Shown piece by piece: positions 1 to 7,951 of a stretch of 64,000 nucleotides of DNA; the first letter of the stretch is position 1, and every line of letters begins with the position of its first letter. Source of the DNA: Bacteroidia bacterium (GTDB taxonomy: Bacteria > Bacteroidota > Bacteroidia > Bacteroidales > Prolixibacteraceae). The translations under genes and the position numbers were made by a program. The stretch spans positions 62,001 to 126,000 of the forward strand of contig JAPLDT010000009.1 of assembly GCA_026391315.1 (NCBI GenBank), in the 5' to 3' direction. The notes under the pieces were generated by a model. The model did no database searches and was not told the DNA's origin. It saw only the letters and a program-made list of their open reading frames with translations.

Positions 1-354
1 GTATTTTTCGTTCTTCCAGTTATTCGTTTCATCCGGCTTGGCATCGTCCCATAAATCACTTTTATTAACTACAATAATTATTTTTGAATCCTCGCACCAA
101 ACAAGGGCACCAAGATCACCATTGCCTAACGGAATACCCTGCATCGGATCGATTGGCGGACTAAGGTAAACCAGGTCGTATTGAGAAACCCGGCCGGGCC
201 AGGCAATATCCCAAACTGCAGTTTTTGGGTTAAATGCTGATTGAATATTCCTATTGCCATTCGGTTGTTTGGCAAAACCCGTCAAACAGCCCGAAAATAA
301 AATTGTCCCAATTAACACAAGCAATTTTACTGTACGTAATTTACTGATTTTCAT
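1..354 (-). CDS. Secreted glycoside-hydrolase-like protein, N-terminal part (cut by window edge)
   Basis: An open frame starts at the ATG at 354 and runs off the left edge, giving about 118 residues. It begins with a short basic stretch, a hydrophobic segment and a possible lipobox (FSGC, Cys about residue 23), so export to the periplasm or outer membrane is likely. The visible part contains IPLGNGDLGALVW followed by a KSDLWDD motif. This arrangement is typical of the N-terminal beta-sandwich of large secreted glycosidases (DUF5703- or GH95-like N-termini). The catalytic part lies outside the window, so the family and substrate cannot be set. The gene follows the 365..1330 gene by only 10 bp, which indicates one transcript. 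Confidence 0.65.
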   Translation of the reverse strand, partial: MKISKLRTVKLLVLIGTILFSGCLTGFAKQPNGNRNIQSAFNPKTAVWDIAWPGRVSQYDLVYLSPPIDPMQGIPLGNGDLGALVWCEDSKIIIVVNKSDLWDDAKPDETNNWKNEKY

Positions 355-364
355 GTATTTGTGT

Positions 365-1330
365 TTATTGTTTTGCCGTTAGTTTTGTAAATGTGATACT
401 TTTCGGAAAATGGCTTTCAAAAAATGTATTCTCGGTGCCTTCAAACATGGCTACCCTCACTGTTCCCCAGGTTTCCTGATCGCCTGTCGCATAATATAGA
501 TAGGTTCTCCCTTCATGTTCCAGGATGTCTGCATCAGAGTTATTTTTTCCTTCTCCTGCAGCGGCCTCCAGAATTGGATTATATGGACTTAACTCCCAAT
601 TTTCCAAATCTTTGGATCGTGTCAGATAGGATATCCAACCGTTATGCCCGCTTAATGGGGCATGCACATAAATGACATAGTAATACGGTTTAAAATAACG
701 GATAAGCGGACAAGCCGAATATTCATGTTTTTCGCCAGTAAAGGCAAGTCCTGGGATTTTCTCCCATTTCGACAAATCGGAAGAGCGGGCAAATTTGAAA
801 CAAAACTGAACAGGTTTGTCCGATTCATAAGCCATTACGTATCCCTTGTCGTCGCGGCATACCGAAGAATTAAACAAGTGTTCAGTTCCTTCCGGTAGAA
901 TTATTTTTTCAGTTTTCCAGTTTTTCAGGTCAGTTGTAGTCAGTCTGTCGATCCCGGTGGAATTCATTACACGGCCAAAATCGGTAAATTCGAGGGCAAA
1001 AATATTCAGTTCATCGCCGTTTACATAGGCCGAAACAAATGAATGTCCCTGACCAAAGCGGGCAACTTGTTTGCCAGTTTGCAAATCATCGATGTACAGA
1101 TAAGCATCTTTGCCTTTGGCTTCACCCAATCCTGGTCTGTAATTGGATACCAGCAGAAGCCGCGATTGGAATAAAACGGGAGTATTCTCCATCGGTGTCC
1201 TTCCTATATCCGAAAAGGCAAATGGAAGCTTGATAAGGATTGGTTTCTGGTATTTTTGAGAATAAGCTGCTGATTCTGCGCAAAATAAAAGAAATGCACA
1301 GACAAAAAAGAACAAAAGTGTCTTTCTCAT
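365..1330 (-). CDS. Secreted beta-propeller glycosidase-like protein (GH32/GH43-type fold)
   Basis: A 321-residue protein with a clear signal peptide (MRKTLLFFFVCAFLLFCAESAAYS). The body has repeated blade-like segments with motifs such as RLTTTDLKNWKTE, ARSSDLSKWEKI and TRSKDLENWELSP. These DL-x-W repeats are characteristic of five-bladed beta-propeller proteins of the GH32/43/62/68 superfamily and related sugar-phosphorylase-like proteins. I cannot place the catalytic acids with certainty, so the activity is unassigned. It is the upstream gene of a probable two-gene transcript with the truncated glycosidase-like gene 10 bp downstream, which supports a role in glycan breakdown outside the cytoplasm. 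Confidence 0.7.
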   Translation of the reverse strand: MRKTLLFFFVCAFLLFCAESAAYSQKYQKPILIKLPFAFSDIGRTPMENTPVLFQSRLLLVSNYRPGLGEAKGKDAYLYIDDLQTGKQVARFGQGHSFVSAYVNGDELNIFALEFTDFGRVMNSTGIDRLTTTDLKNWKTEKIILPEGTEHLFNSSVCRDDKGYVMAYESDKPVQFCFKFARSSDLSKWEKIPGLAFTGEKHEYSACPLIRYFKPYYYVIYVHAPLSGHNGWISYLTRSKDLENWELSPYNPILEAAAGEGKNNSDADILEHEGRTYLYYATGDQETWGTVRVAMFEGTENTFFESHFPKSITFTKLTAKQ

Positions 1331-1475
1331 TTGTATGTAAAGTTAATAGTGTAGTTCCGTGTAAATTTATGCTTTTTTTTTTGCAATCCGGATAAAACTA
1401 CACTTTCACTTTTTCCACTGACTCCAACATGCCGTTATCCCTTCTCCGGTTACCGTTCTTCTTTCTCCCAATCCC

Positions 1476-2552
1476 TTATCTTTTGGTCTGAAAAAGTCCC
1501 GATTTTTTTAAATGCAGAAATTCATGTTCGAAATTGGGTGTGAAGATACCCTTCCCCAGGTTTTGTTCGATCTCTCTGATCTTCCAGAATTTTCCTTCCG
1601 CAATCTCCCCGGAACTCAATTCCCCGGGCTTTCCGTTATAAGTAATGAAACTATATACCAATTCTGATTCAATTTCCGTATTCCAACGGTATTTTAAAGC
1701 CGGGACAGCCTCAAAACCGACAAGTCCAATCTCTTCTGACGCTTCTCTTTTCAGCGACTCTTCGATGGTTTCCCCAAATGCCAGATGCCCACCTACGGCG
1801 GTGTCCCATTTCCCCGGTTGCACCAATTTTGTTGTTGCTCTTCTTTGCAGAAAAAGTGAGTGATTCCCGTCCAAAACATGCAAATGCACTACCGGATGGA
1901 GGGTTTTGGATCCGTTGTGACAATAAGAACGCAATGCTTTCCCAAGGATCCTGCCCTCTTCGTCCACCATGGGGAGCCACTCTTCCGCATCAGAATAGAG
2001 CTGACTATTTTTCCTCTTCAATTTTTGTCTGATCACTTCGAAACCAAGGTAAACCCCCATCATGATAAAAAGAAGAAAGCTACTAACAAAAGCCCAAACC
2101 TCTTTGCTTGAAAAAAAAGCAGTCCAAAGGACCAATCCTGTATGGATCAATACCATCCAAAACATGACCCGGATGTTCTTCCTCATCAGATCCTTTTGAA
2201 TTCCATTGAGTTCCACCCCTTTCATATACCGTTGAGTCATAGAACCCAAAGGATCAATTTTGGTAAAAAGTGAGAGAGAAATGACCGCTGCCAAAACAAG
2301 GTCAATCATGGCAGGTTTTACCTTGAAAAAGATCTCATTATCGAAAAGGTATGAGAGGGCAGAAAGTAAAACGAGAAGTAAGGTATCCAATAAAACGAAC
2401 CGATCCAGCTTTTTTTCCCTGAAATAGGTAATCAGTAATTCGACCAGTCCAATTGAGACTGCAACGGCCAGACCCACCTTCATTCCCCAAAATTCGTCGG
2501 CCAGTATAAAAACCAGCAGGGGAATCAATCCTGGTATTAGTTTCTTAATCAA
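1476..2552 (-). CDS. Membrane protein fused to a C-terminal Nudix hydrolase
   Basis: 358 residues. The first ~175 form about five hydrophobic helices resembling the YciB/intracellular-septation type of small membrane protein. The C-terminal ~150 form a Nudix domain. The Nudix box is complete at residues 255-277: G255, E261, then REASEEIGL, matching Gx5Ex7REUxEExGU. The segment before it (VVHLHVLDGNHSLFLQRR) resembles IPP-isomerase-like Nudix proteins, so a cytoplasmic pyrophosphatase or isomerase-type domain tethered to the membrane is expected. The substrate is unknown. It lies 10 bp after the FKBP gene and probably shares its transcript. The membrane-Nudix arrangement is the odd feature. 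Confidence 0.8.
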   Translation of the reverse strand: MIKKLIPGLIPLLVFILADEFWGMKVGLAVAVSIGLVELLITYFREKKLDRFVLLDTLLLVLLSALSYLFDNEIFFKVKPAMIDLVLAAVISLSLFTKIDPLGSMTQRYMKGVELNGIQKDLMRKNIRVMFWMVLIHTGLVLWTAFFSSKEVWAFVSSFLLFIMMGVYLGFEVIRQKLKRKNSQLYSDAEEWLPMVDEEGRILGKALRSYCHNGSKTLHPVVHLHVLDGNHSLFLQRRATTKLVQPGKWDTAVGGHLAFGETIEESLKREASEEIGLVGFEAVPALKYRWNTEIESELVYSFITYNGKPGELSSGEIAEGKFWKIREIEQNLGKGIFTPNFEHEFLHLKKSGLFQTKR

Positions 2553-2562
2553 GGCAAGTTAT

Positions 2563-3120
2563 TCAGGGGAAAATATTCCAGGGAACCTTTTGGATCGTTT
2601 TTAAAGTATCGGTCGAACGGTACACCTTTTGCAGTGTGACATAAAAAACAAGTGTTGAATAGGCAGGAATGGATCCCTGTACCGCACCGGCATATCCACT
2701 TTGTGAAGGAATGATCCACTTGGCCTGGCCACCTTGTTTCATGTGGGTAATTGCCTCGTCCCAACCAGCTATCACAGAACTCGATCCCACAGTAAAACCG
2801 AAAGGTTCATAATTCCCGGATGCATCAAATTCTAAACCGTCTTTAATACCCAAGGTATCATTGTTTTCTATCAGATAGCCCCGGTAAAAAACTTTGACAA
2901 AATTTCCGGTTACAATTGAATCACCGGATCCCTTTTTGGTTTCAATGTAGTAAATACCTGAAGCAGTGGGCGAAATCCCTTTATGATACTTGCTGATATA
3001 TTTGGCCAGCAATATTTTTTCATCATCACGCTGTATCTGACTGGTTGTTTTTTTGCATGAGGCAAAACCAAGAACAAATAGCGCTACCAAAACAGGATAT
3101 GTATAATTCCTCAACTTCAT
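2563..3120 (-). CDS. FKBP-type peptidyl-prolyl isomerase lipoprotein
   Basis: 185 residues with a lipoprotein signal (MKLRNYTYPVLVALFVLGFASCKK, lipobox FASC), so it should be anchored in the envelope. The rest is an FKBP domain: GSGDSIVTGNFVKVFYRGYL, then FDASG, PFGFTVGSSSVIAGWDEAITHMKQGGQAKWIIPS, GYAG and IPAYSTLVFYVTL, the usual order of FKBP core strands and active-site residues. It would assist folding of exported proteins by proline isomerisation. It is the first gene of a likely operon with the Nudix fusion and has a convincing Bacteroidota promoter about 110 bp upstream. Confidence 0.9.
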   Translation of the reverse strand: MKLRNYTYPVLVALFVLGFASCKKTTSQIQRDDEKILLAKYISKYHKGISPTASGIYYIETKKGSGDSIVTGNFVKVFYRGYLIENNDTLGIKDGLEFDASGNYEPFGFTVGSSSVIAGWDEAITHMKQGGQAKWIIPSQSGYAGAVQGSIPAYSTLVFYVTLQKVYRSTDTLKTIQKVPWNIFP

Positions 3121-3228
3121 CAGTAATATATTATTGTATGTCCCGGGTGAACTTTAAAACCCGACTACAAGGATACGAAATGTTCATGATCTTCTCAACT
3201 TTTGATATTCCAATTGAGTTGAACCGTG

Positions 3229-3259
3229 CAAAATTAACCAAATTTAACCCTAAGCCAAA
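3229..3259 (-). promoter_or_regulatory. Bacteroidota-type promoter for the FKBP-Nudix operon
   Basis: On the minus strand the sequence reads TTTG, 19 bases, TAATTTTG. This matches the -33/-7 consensus of the Bacteroidota primary sigma factor (TTTG-N19-21-TAnnTTTG) in both elements and in spacing. It lies about 110 bp upstream of the FKBP start and so implies a 5' leader of roughly 100 nt. This is a pattern match only. Confidence 0.6.
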
Positions 3260-3274
3260 CCCAATCTGTCTAAA

Positions 3275-4318
3275 TCATGCCTGTTTCAGATATTCTTCTT
3301 CCAGATTTTCTGAATAGTCAGGGAGCAGAGACATCCATTTCTCAACGGCTTCAGTCAGTGATTGCCTGGACTCTCCACCCGCCGCATTAAAATGGCCGCC
3401 ACCTCCAAAATGGAGCGCTGAAAATTCGTTGACGGCAAATCCACCTTTTGAGCGGAAAGAAATTTTAATTTTCTCTTCATTTTCCATGAAGAAGGATGAA
3501 AATATGATTCCCTTTATCGAGAGCGGAAAGTTAACAAACCCCTCAGTATCACCTGGTTTAAATTTGAATTTCTTCAACTCCTCTTTGGTTAAAGAGATGC
3601 AGGCGGCATGGTATTCCGGAAGAATGATCATTTTTTCAGACAGGGTATGACCCAATAGCCTCAAACGCTCCTCGCTGTTGGTATTAAAAAGGGCTTCCTG
3701 CACTTTGTGCTGATCAGCGCCAAGTGCAATTAATCCCGCCACTGCCAGGTAAAGCTCAGGCCTCGCGGCATTATGGCTGAATGATGCAGTATCGGCTGTA
3801 ATTCCGGCAAGCAAGGCTGTAGCTCCATCCGCATTTAGAAAAGTTCCCCATCCCATCTTGAGGATAAAATCGTACACCAATTCAGATGTTGAGCTCACTT
3901 TCGTATCAGAAAACTGATACTGAGTTTCAATTAACGGGTGCGGATGGTGATCGATTAGAACAACTGTTTTGGAAAATTGTTCAAGTTTTTTCCGAAGCTT
4001 TCCTGTCCTTTTCGGATCATTGAAATCGAGGAGAAACAGCAGATCGGCATCATCCATCAACCGATGGGCCTCTTTTTCATGCTTCTCCGCTATCATCCAG
4101 TTCGTATAATTGTCAAGCTCAGGAACGATAGGCGGAAAATCAGTCGGAAATACCACTGTCGATTGATATCCGGCTTGCTGAAGAACACTATGCAGTCCAA
4201 GAGAGGATCCAAGTGCATCACCATCAGGATTGGCATGGGTAAGGACCACCACATTCTTTTCATTTCCCTTCATCCACTCCAGCAGAGCGTGACAGGTAGC
4301 TTTATTGATATTGGTCAT
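3275..4318 (-). CDS. DHH-family phosphoesterase, NrnA-like (oligoribonuclease / pAp phosphatase type)
   Basis: 347 residues, cytoplasmic. The N-terminal DHH domain shows THANPDGDALGSSLG (residues 27-41), LLFLLDFNDPKR (about 94-104) and LIDHHPHP (DHH at 123-125). The C-terminal DHHA1 domain ends with the substrate-binding loop FGGGGHFNAAGG. This layout and length match NrnA-type enzymes, which degrade short oligoribonucleotides and may dephosphorylate 3'-phosphoadenosine 5'-phosphate, using two metal ions. It is transcribed divergently from ndk across about 106 bp. A cyclic-dinucleotide phosphodiesterase role is possible for this superfamily, but there is no GGDEF or PAS domain here. Confidence 0.88.
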   Translation of the reverse strand: MTNINKATCHALLEWMKGNEKNVVVLTHANPDGDALGSSLGLHSVLQQAGYQSTVVFPTDFPPIVPELDNYTNWMIAEKHEKEAHRLMDDADLLFLLDFNDPKRTGKLRKKLEQFSKTVVLIDHHPHPLIETQYQFSDTKVSSTSELVYDFILKMGWGTFLNADGATALLAGITADTASFSHNAARPELYLAVAGLIALGADQHKVQEALFNTNSEERLRLLGHTLSEKMIILPEYHAACISLTKEELKKFKFKPGDTEGFVNFPLSIKGIIFSSFFMENEEKIKISFRSKGGFAVNEFSALHFGGGGHFNAAGGESRQSLTEAVEKWMSLLPDYSENLEEEYLKQA

Positions 4319-4343
4319 AACTATTACAGTTCAACTTAAAATG

Positions 4344-4351
4344 CAAAAATA
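4344..4351 (-). promoter_or_regulatory. -7 promoter element for the DHH phosphoesterase gene
   Basis: The minus strand reads TATTTTTG 26 bp upstream of the start codon, matching the Bacteroidota -7 consensus TAnnTTTG. No TTTG lies at the usual -33 spacing, so support is partial. Confidence 0.4.
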
Positions 4352-4381
4352 GTCTATTCTTCATCAATCACGATTTATTCC

Positions 4382-4389
4382 TACTTTTG
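4382..4389 (+). promoter_or_regulatory. -7 promoter element for ndk
   Basis: TACTTTTG occurs 36 bp upstream of the ndk start and matches TAnnTTTG. A -33 TTTG is not evident. It is followed by an A-rich run before the ATG, as is usual for translation starts in this phylum. Confidence 0.45.
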
Positions 4390-4424
4390 GGTCAAATTTT
4401 TACAAACTGATTAAAAAAAATTAA

Positions 4425-4844
4425 ATGGCACAGAATCTTACTTTTACCATGATTAAGCCTTGCGCTGTCCGCAACGGGCATATCGGTTCAATTCTTAAAA
4501 TGATCTCAGAGAGAGGCTTTCGTATCAAAGCCATGAAACTTACCCATATGACCAGGGAAAATGCCGAAGCGTTTTACGGAATTCATGCCGGCAAACCATT
4601 TTTTGAAGGGCTTGTCAGCTTTATGTCTTCCGGACCGATTGTCGCTGCGATCCTGGAAAAAGAGAATGCCATTGCCGATTTCAGGGAGCTGATCGGAAGC
4701 ACCAATCCGGCCAATGCCGCCCCCGGCACCATCCGTCAACTCTTTGCTGAATCATTCACTGCCAATGCAATTCATGGTTCTGACAGCGATGAAAACGCGC
4801 TGATTGAAGGTTCGTTCTTTTTTTCGCAAATGGAGCAGTTCTAA
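4425..4844 (+). CDS. ndk: Nucleoside diphosphate kinase
   Basis: 139 residues, cytoplasmic. It transfers the gamma-phosphate of ATP to nucleoside diphosphates through a phosphohistidine. The sequence carries the family landmarks: TMIKPCAV at the N-terminus (Lys11), [21 protein letters not shown] in the middle, [17 protein letters not shown], and the active-site loop [12 protein letters not shown] with the phosphorylated His at 117. The length is normal. The ATG at 4425 is preceded by an A-rich leader and a -7 element. It stands alone on the plus strand, divergent from the DHH gene. Confidence 0.97.
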   Translation: MAQNLTFTMIKPCAVRNGHIGSILKMISERGFRIKAMKLTHMTRENAEAFYGIHAGKPFFEGLVSFMSSGPIVAAILEKENAIADFRELIGSTNPANAAPGTIRQLFAESFTANAIHGSDSDENALIEGSFFFSQMEQF

Positions 4845-4928
4845 AATAACCGATCGCTGTGCATTTATTATGATATTTTACAATAGTGCTTGTTAAATTT
4901 TCAAAAATCCCTGAACGCCAGATTTCTT

Positions 4929-5170
4929 TAACCTCTACGAGGTAAAAGACACTTCGATTGTTGTTTGCTACAATACTTTATCCGCTACGCGGAAAATTCT
5001 CAGCTGTACACTGATCAATCAAAGTATAAAGTTAAATCTCTGTACGACAATTGTATTGGTAAATTACACTTCCGCGTAGCGGATAAAGTATTGTAGAAAA
5101 TTTAGTGTTACGAAGTCGGAATTCCGCGTAGCGGATAAAGAAAATTTTCGACCAGACAACAATGATTATT
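4929..5170. repeat. Intergenic palindromic cassette, copy 1 (GTAGCGGATAAAG family)
   Basis: The gap 4845-5357 has no gene. Most of it is a cassette with a fixed order of parts: CCTCTACGAGG palindrome, CTTTATCCGCTACGCGGAA, a variable ~80-bp middle, two inverted copies of TTCCGCGTAGCGGATAAAG, and the end AACAATGATTATT. A second copy with the same order and nearly the same length (241 against 242 bp) lies at 22908..23148. Short stems such as CCGCTACGCGG are themselves palindromic. This looks like a non-coding mobile or REP-type element, although a structured RNA cannot be excluded. Confidence 0.8.
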
Positions 5171-5269
5171 TCATATTAAAGCGAATCCATTTTCGACTAT
5201 TTACGTAAAAAGTTCTGTAAACAAAACACAAGCCGATTGTGTTATATCTAAAAAATAAATTCATTACAG

Positions 5270-5357
5270 ATGAAATGCCCATGCGTAAATATTCTCATCA
5301 ACCGAAAATGATAATGTGGGTATTCCATTTGACCATTAAAAAACAAATTATAATCAC
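5270..5357 (+). promoter_or_regulatory. Conserved 88-nt leader before tpx, with hairpin and 13-codon ORF
   Basis: ATGAAATGCCCA (5270-5281) and TGGGTATTCCAT (5317-5328) form near-perfect inverted arms. The segment is 59 nt long and ends 29 nt before the tpx ATG. The same segment, with the same 88-nt distance to the start codon, precedes the peptidase gene at 18462. Both copies contain a short in-frame reading frame from the first ATG to a TGA (here MKCPCVNILINRK). It may be a shared 5' regulatory leader, an upstream ORF, or a small repeat. The function is inferred from conservation only. Confidence 0.6.
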
Positions 5358-5867
5358 ATGAAAGAAAGTTCAGTTAAAATTACATTTGCAGGAAATCCTT
5401 TGACCCTGCTGGGAAACGAAATCAAGGTTGGTGATAAAGCCCCCGATTTTGTAGCAGTTGGAGCAGGATTGGCGCCCGTCAAACTATCTGATTTTGCAGG
5501 GAAAACCATTATCATTGCCTCCTATCCATCTATCGACACAGGCGTTTGTGCTGCCCAGAACAGAAGGTTCAATGCCGAAGCCAATAACCTGAAAAATGTT
5601 GTGGTTCTCTCCATCTCTTGTGACCTTCCTTTTGCTCAAAGTCGTTTTTGCGCTGCCGAAGGACTTGATAACATCAAAACTGTCTCGGACCACAAAGACC
5701 TTGAGTTTGGCCAGAAGTATGGTTTCTGGATCAAGGAACTTCGCCTGCTTGCACGCGGTACCGTTGTTATTGACAAATCGGGTGTGGTAAAATTCGTGGA
5801 ATATGTTCCTGAAGTTACACACGAGCCTGATTATGAAGCTGCACTTGCGGTGGTAAAGAGTCTTTAA
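5358..5867 (+). CDS. tpx: Thiol peroxidase (atypical 2-Cys peroxiredoxin)
   Basis: 169 residues. Reduces hydrogen peroxide and alkyl hydroperoxides using thioredoxin as donor. The active-site segment SYPSIDTGVCAAQNRRFN carries the peroxidatic Cys64, and DLPFAQSRFCAAEGL carries the resolving Cys98, which is the signature spacing of the Tpx family. Length and the N-terminal VTFAGNP-like strand (KITFAGNPLTLLG) are typical. An extra Cys88 is present. It has no signal peptide, so it is cytoplasmic. The gene follows the palindromic cassette and a conserved leader, and a strong hairpin terminator lies after the stop. Confidence 0.95.
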   Translation: MKESSVKITFAGNPLTLLGNEIKVGDKAPDFVAVGAGLAPVKLSDFAGKTIIIASYPSIDTGVCAAQNRRFNAEANNLKNVVVLSISCDLPFAQSRFCAAEGLDNIKTVSDHKDLEFGQKYGFWIKELRLLARGTVVIDKSGVVKFVEYVPEVTHEPDYEAALAVVKSL

Positions 5868-5918
5868 TCCATTTAATCTCTAATCAACCATGATCTATCA
5901 GTCATGGCTGATTCACAT

Positions 5919-5957
5919 AAAACCCTGTAGTTGAAAACTTCTCAGCTACAGGGTTTT
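5919..5957. terminator. Bidirectional hairpin terminator between tpx and the GT2 gene
   Basis: AAAACCCTGTAG and CTACAGGGTTTT form a 12-bp perfect stem around a 15-nt loop. The stem starts with A and ends with T tracts, so it can act for both convergent genes. Confidence 0.8.
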
Positions 5958-5966
5958 GAATTTTCA

Positions 5967-6866
5967 TCAGGTGAAACATACATCAGAAAGCGAACCCAAA
6001 AATCCGCTGAGCAAATTTTCCTCGTAGTACAAACTGACTCTGTTCTTCGTAATGATAGTTTCTATCCATTTCACCAGATCCGTTTTTAATTCTATCTCAA
6101 TCCGTTCCCTCTTCATCAAACGCAAATGAAGCGAATGCAGGATTTCATCATGCCTAAATTCGAGATTTTCGATCAATTGCTTGATGCGGATTTCATCGGC
6201 ATACATTTGCTGTTCTGCATATTTGGCGGTGGAAATTTGATCTCCATGGCGCCGGTACTGCAGAAGCACCTCCGGAATATTCTGTACCTTAAAATATCGG
6301 AATCCGCGTGCACAAAGGTCAAAATCAGCAGAATAAATATATTCCTCATTGTATTGCAATTGGAACCTGTTCAGAAATTCCTTTCGCATGATCAGACTTG
6401 GATGGGAACAGTAATTGTTGGAGAGGAAGGCTACCTTTAAAAGCTGGTCATCAGTTACAAAACGTGGACAGCTGCCAGAAGGGATATTTTGAATAAAACT
6501 GCCACAAATACCGGTTTCGGGGTTTTGCTCCATATACTTATATTGCCGTTCTAAGCGGGCAGGCATTGCTACATCATCCGCATCCATCACACAGATGTAT
6601 CGTCCACGTGCCATCTCCATACCGATATTCCTGCTTGGATAATTGCCCAGATTTGCCTCATTTTTCAGTAAAACAACTCTTTTGTCCCTGAAAGAATTGA
6701 TAATCTCAATGGTCTGATCAGTAGAGCCATCGTCAATTATGACAAACTCAAAATCGAAAAACGTTTGATGCAAGATACTCAGAATGGCATCTGCAAGGTG
6801 CTGGCCACCATTGTAAACAGGCATAACCACCGAAACAGAAGGGGCACGTGTGGAAAAATTAATCAT
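5967..6866 (-). CDS. Family 2 glycosyltransferase of the peptide locus
   Basis: The chosen start is the ATG at 6866 (MINFSTRAPSVSVVMPVYNGG). The open frame extends 25 codons further, but this would deeply overlap the upstream gene. From 6866 the overlap with the LanC-like stop is only 8 bp, which suggests translational coupling. The ~299-residue protein shows the GT-A nucleotide-sugar fold: SVVMPVYNGGQHL, FEFVIIDDGSTDQT, NLGNYPSRNIGMEMARG and the metal-binding MDADDVAMPARLERQ. The C-terminal half is helical and charged and has no membrane segment. It is the last gene of the double-glycine peptide locus, so the precursor or another envelope product may be its acceptor. The sugar is unknown. 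Confidence 0.88.
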   Translation of the reverse strand: MINFSTRAPSVSVVMPVYNGGQHLADAILSILHQTFFDFEFVIIDDGSTDQTIEIINSFRDKRVVLLKNEANLGNYPSRNIGMEMARGRYICVMDADDVAMPARLERQYKYMEQNPETGICGSFIQNIPSGSCPRFVTDDQLLKVAFLSNNYCSHPSLIMRKEFLNRFQLQYNEEYIYSADFDLCARGFRYFKVQNIPEVLLQYRRHGDQISTAKYAEQQMYADEIRIKQLIENLEFRHDEILHSLHLRLMKRERIEIELKTDLVKWIETIITKNRVSLYYEENLLSGFLGSLSDVCFT

Positions 6867-7941
6867 CTCCGGGAGTTTCATTGGCGAAGTTCCCAGACAG
6901 GACTCCCGGCCATAATATTTCGAGAAAACCGACGCCCGCAAGCCCTAATGAAAGACCATATTGTGTGCCATTAACCTGTTGGTTATCAATCACAAAATTT
7001 CCCTGATGATTCACATGTATTTCTATAATTTCATGGTAAGTCTGGCCAATCAGATGATGGTTGGGCCAGTCTGTAGGTATTTCCTCAGAAGCCCTGTTCA
7101 ATAGCCATGCGGCGCCCGGCCAGCCGAAGCGGATGTTTAATAAACTATGATCAATTTCGGTTTTAAGGATTTCGAAATCTGTTGCGAACAACAATATCCG
7201 GCCCTGTTTTTCAAGTCTGCTTTCAGGCATCTGGGAACAGATTCTTTTCAGTGCAACGGCAAGGAAAATCCGGTTGATATGCAATGAAGGTAAATACGCT
7301 TCAAAATAAGGAAGCCATTGCCGCACCATGCAACCGATTTTACTGTTGTAGATATTGAGTTTGAAGGCTTCGGTTAATCCGTACAGCATAACTGGAAATC
7401 GCCAAAACAGGTCGAATTGCATCTCTTTCACCAAGGTAGGAAACTGAGCAGTTGCCAGTTCGTCCATTTTGTTGATGGTCAAAATCAAGAGTTCCCTATT
7501 GATACGCTGCGCCATCGAACGCGGTTCCGCTTTATTCTTCAATCGACTGATTAAGTAAAAAAGATAACCCGTTAATCCATTGCCCAGATCAAAAGAAGTG
7601 TGATTTTCTTCATTCAACACCTTGAAAACTTTGTTGTCCACCTCTTCGAGGATTTCATCTGTGTTGCCTTCTGCAAAACGATTTTGTACAAGATATTCAA
7701 TCCCCCAGCCAACGCCTGCCAGTCCGTTCTCAAAATCCGCTGAAGCCGAGGTCGTAAGGTTGGCAAAAGCCTTGTCGAGCAAGGCATCTGCCAGCTTTTC
7801 GTATTCAGGATTGTTTTTTTGCTGAGAAAGCCGGTAAAAAAAGATGCACAACCCTGTATTTCCATGAATCAATCCCTGATCCGTACCGGTTAACCCATTT
7901 TGCTCAATTATTTTGGCTATTTGAATAGTTTGTTGTTCCAT
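6859..7941 (-). CDS. LanC-like alpha-toroid protein lacking the zinc ligands
   Basis: 360 residues built from repeats that match the LanC barrel: GLIHGNTGLCIFFYRL (23-38), ENGLAGVGWGIEYL (71-84), LGNGLTGYLFYLISRL (119-134), RFGWPGAAWLLNRA (271-284) and YGLSLGLAGVGFLEIL (328-343). In lanthionine cyclases the zinc is held by a Cys in a WCYG-type motif and a CHG motif. Here the equivalent segment reads FGWPG and no CHG is present; the three cysteines (32, 204, 235) are not at these positions. Cyclase activity is therefore unlikely, and a scaffold or immunity-type role is more plausible. It sits between two glycosyltransferase genes in the peptide locus, 10 bp after the upstream one. Confidence 0.82.
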   Translation of the reverse strand: MEQQTIQIAKIIEQNGLTGTDQGLIHGNTGLCIFFYRLSQQKNNPEYEKLADALLDKAFANLTTSASADFENGLAGVGWGIEYLVQNRFAEGNTDEILEEVDNKVFKVLNEENHTSFDLGNGLTGYLFYLISRLKNKAEPRSMAQRINRELLILTINKMDELATAQFPTLVKEMQFDLFWRFPVMLYGLTEAFKLNIYNSKIGCMVRQWLPYFEAYLPSLHINRIFLAVALKRICSQMPESRLEKQGRILLFATDFEILKTEIDHSLLNIRFGWPGAAWLLNRASEEIPTDWPNHHLIGQTYHEIIEIHVNHQGNFVIDNQQVNGTQYGLSLGLAGVGFLEILWPGVLSGNFANETPGDD

Positions 7942-7951
7942 AAATCAATTG

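Noticed and set aside
4929..5170. CRISPR array at the GTAGCGGATAAAG repeats
   Set aside because: Only three to four units in mixed orientation, no regular spacers and no cas genes.
6867..6941. N-terminal extension of the family 2 glycosyltransferase
   Set aside because: It would overlap the LanC-like gene by 83 bp and adds residues without family similarity; the ATG at 6866 places the first strand correctly.
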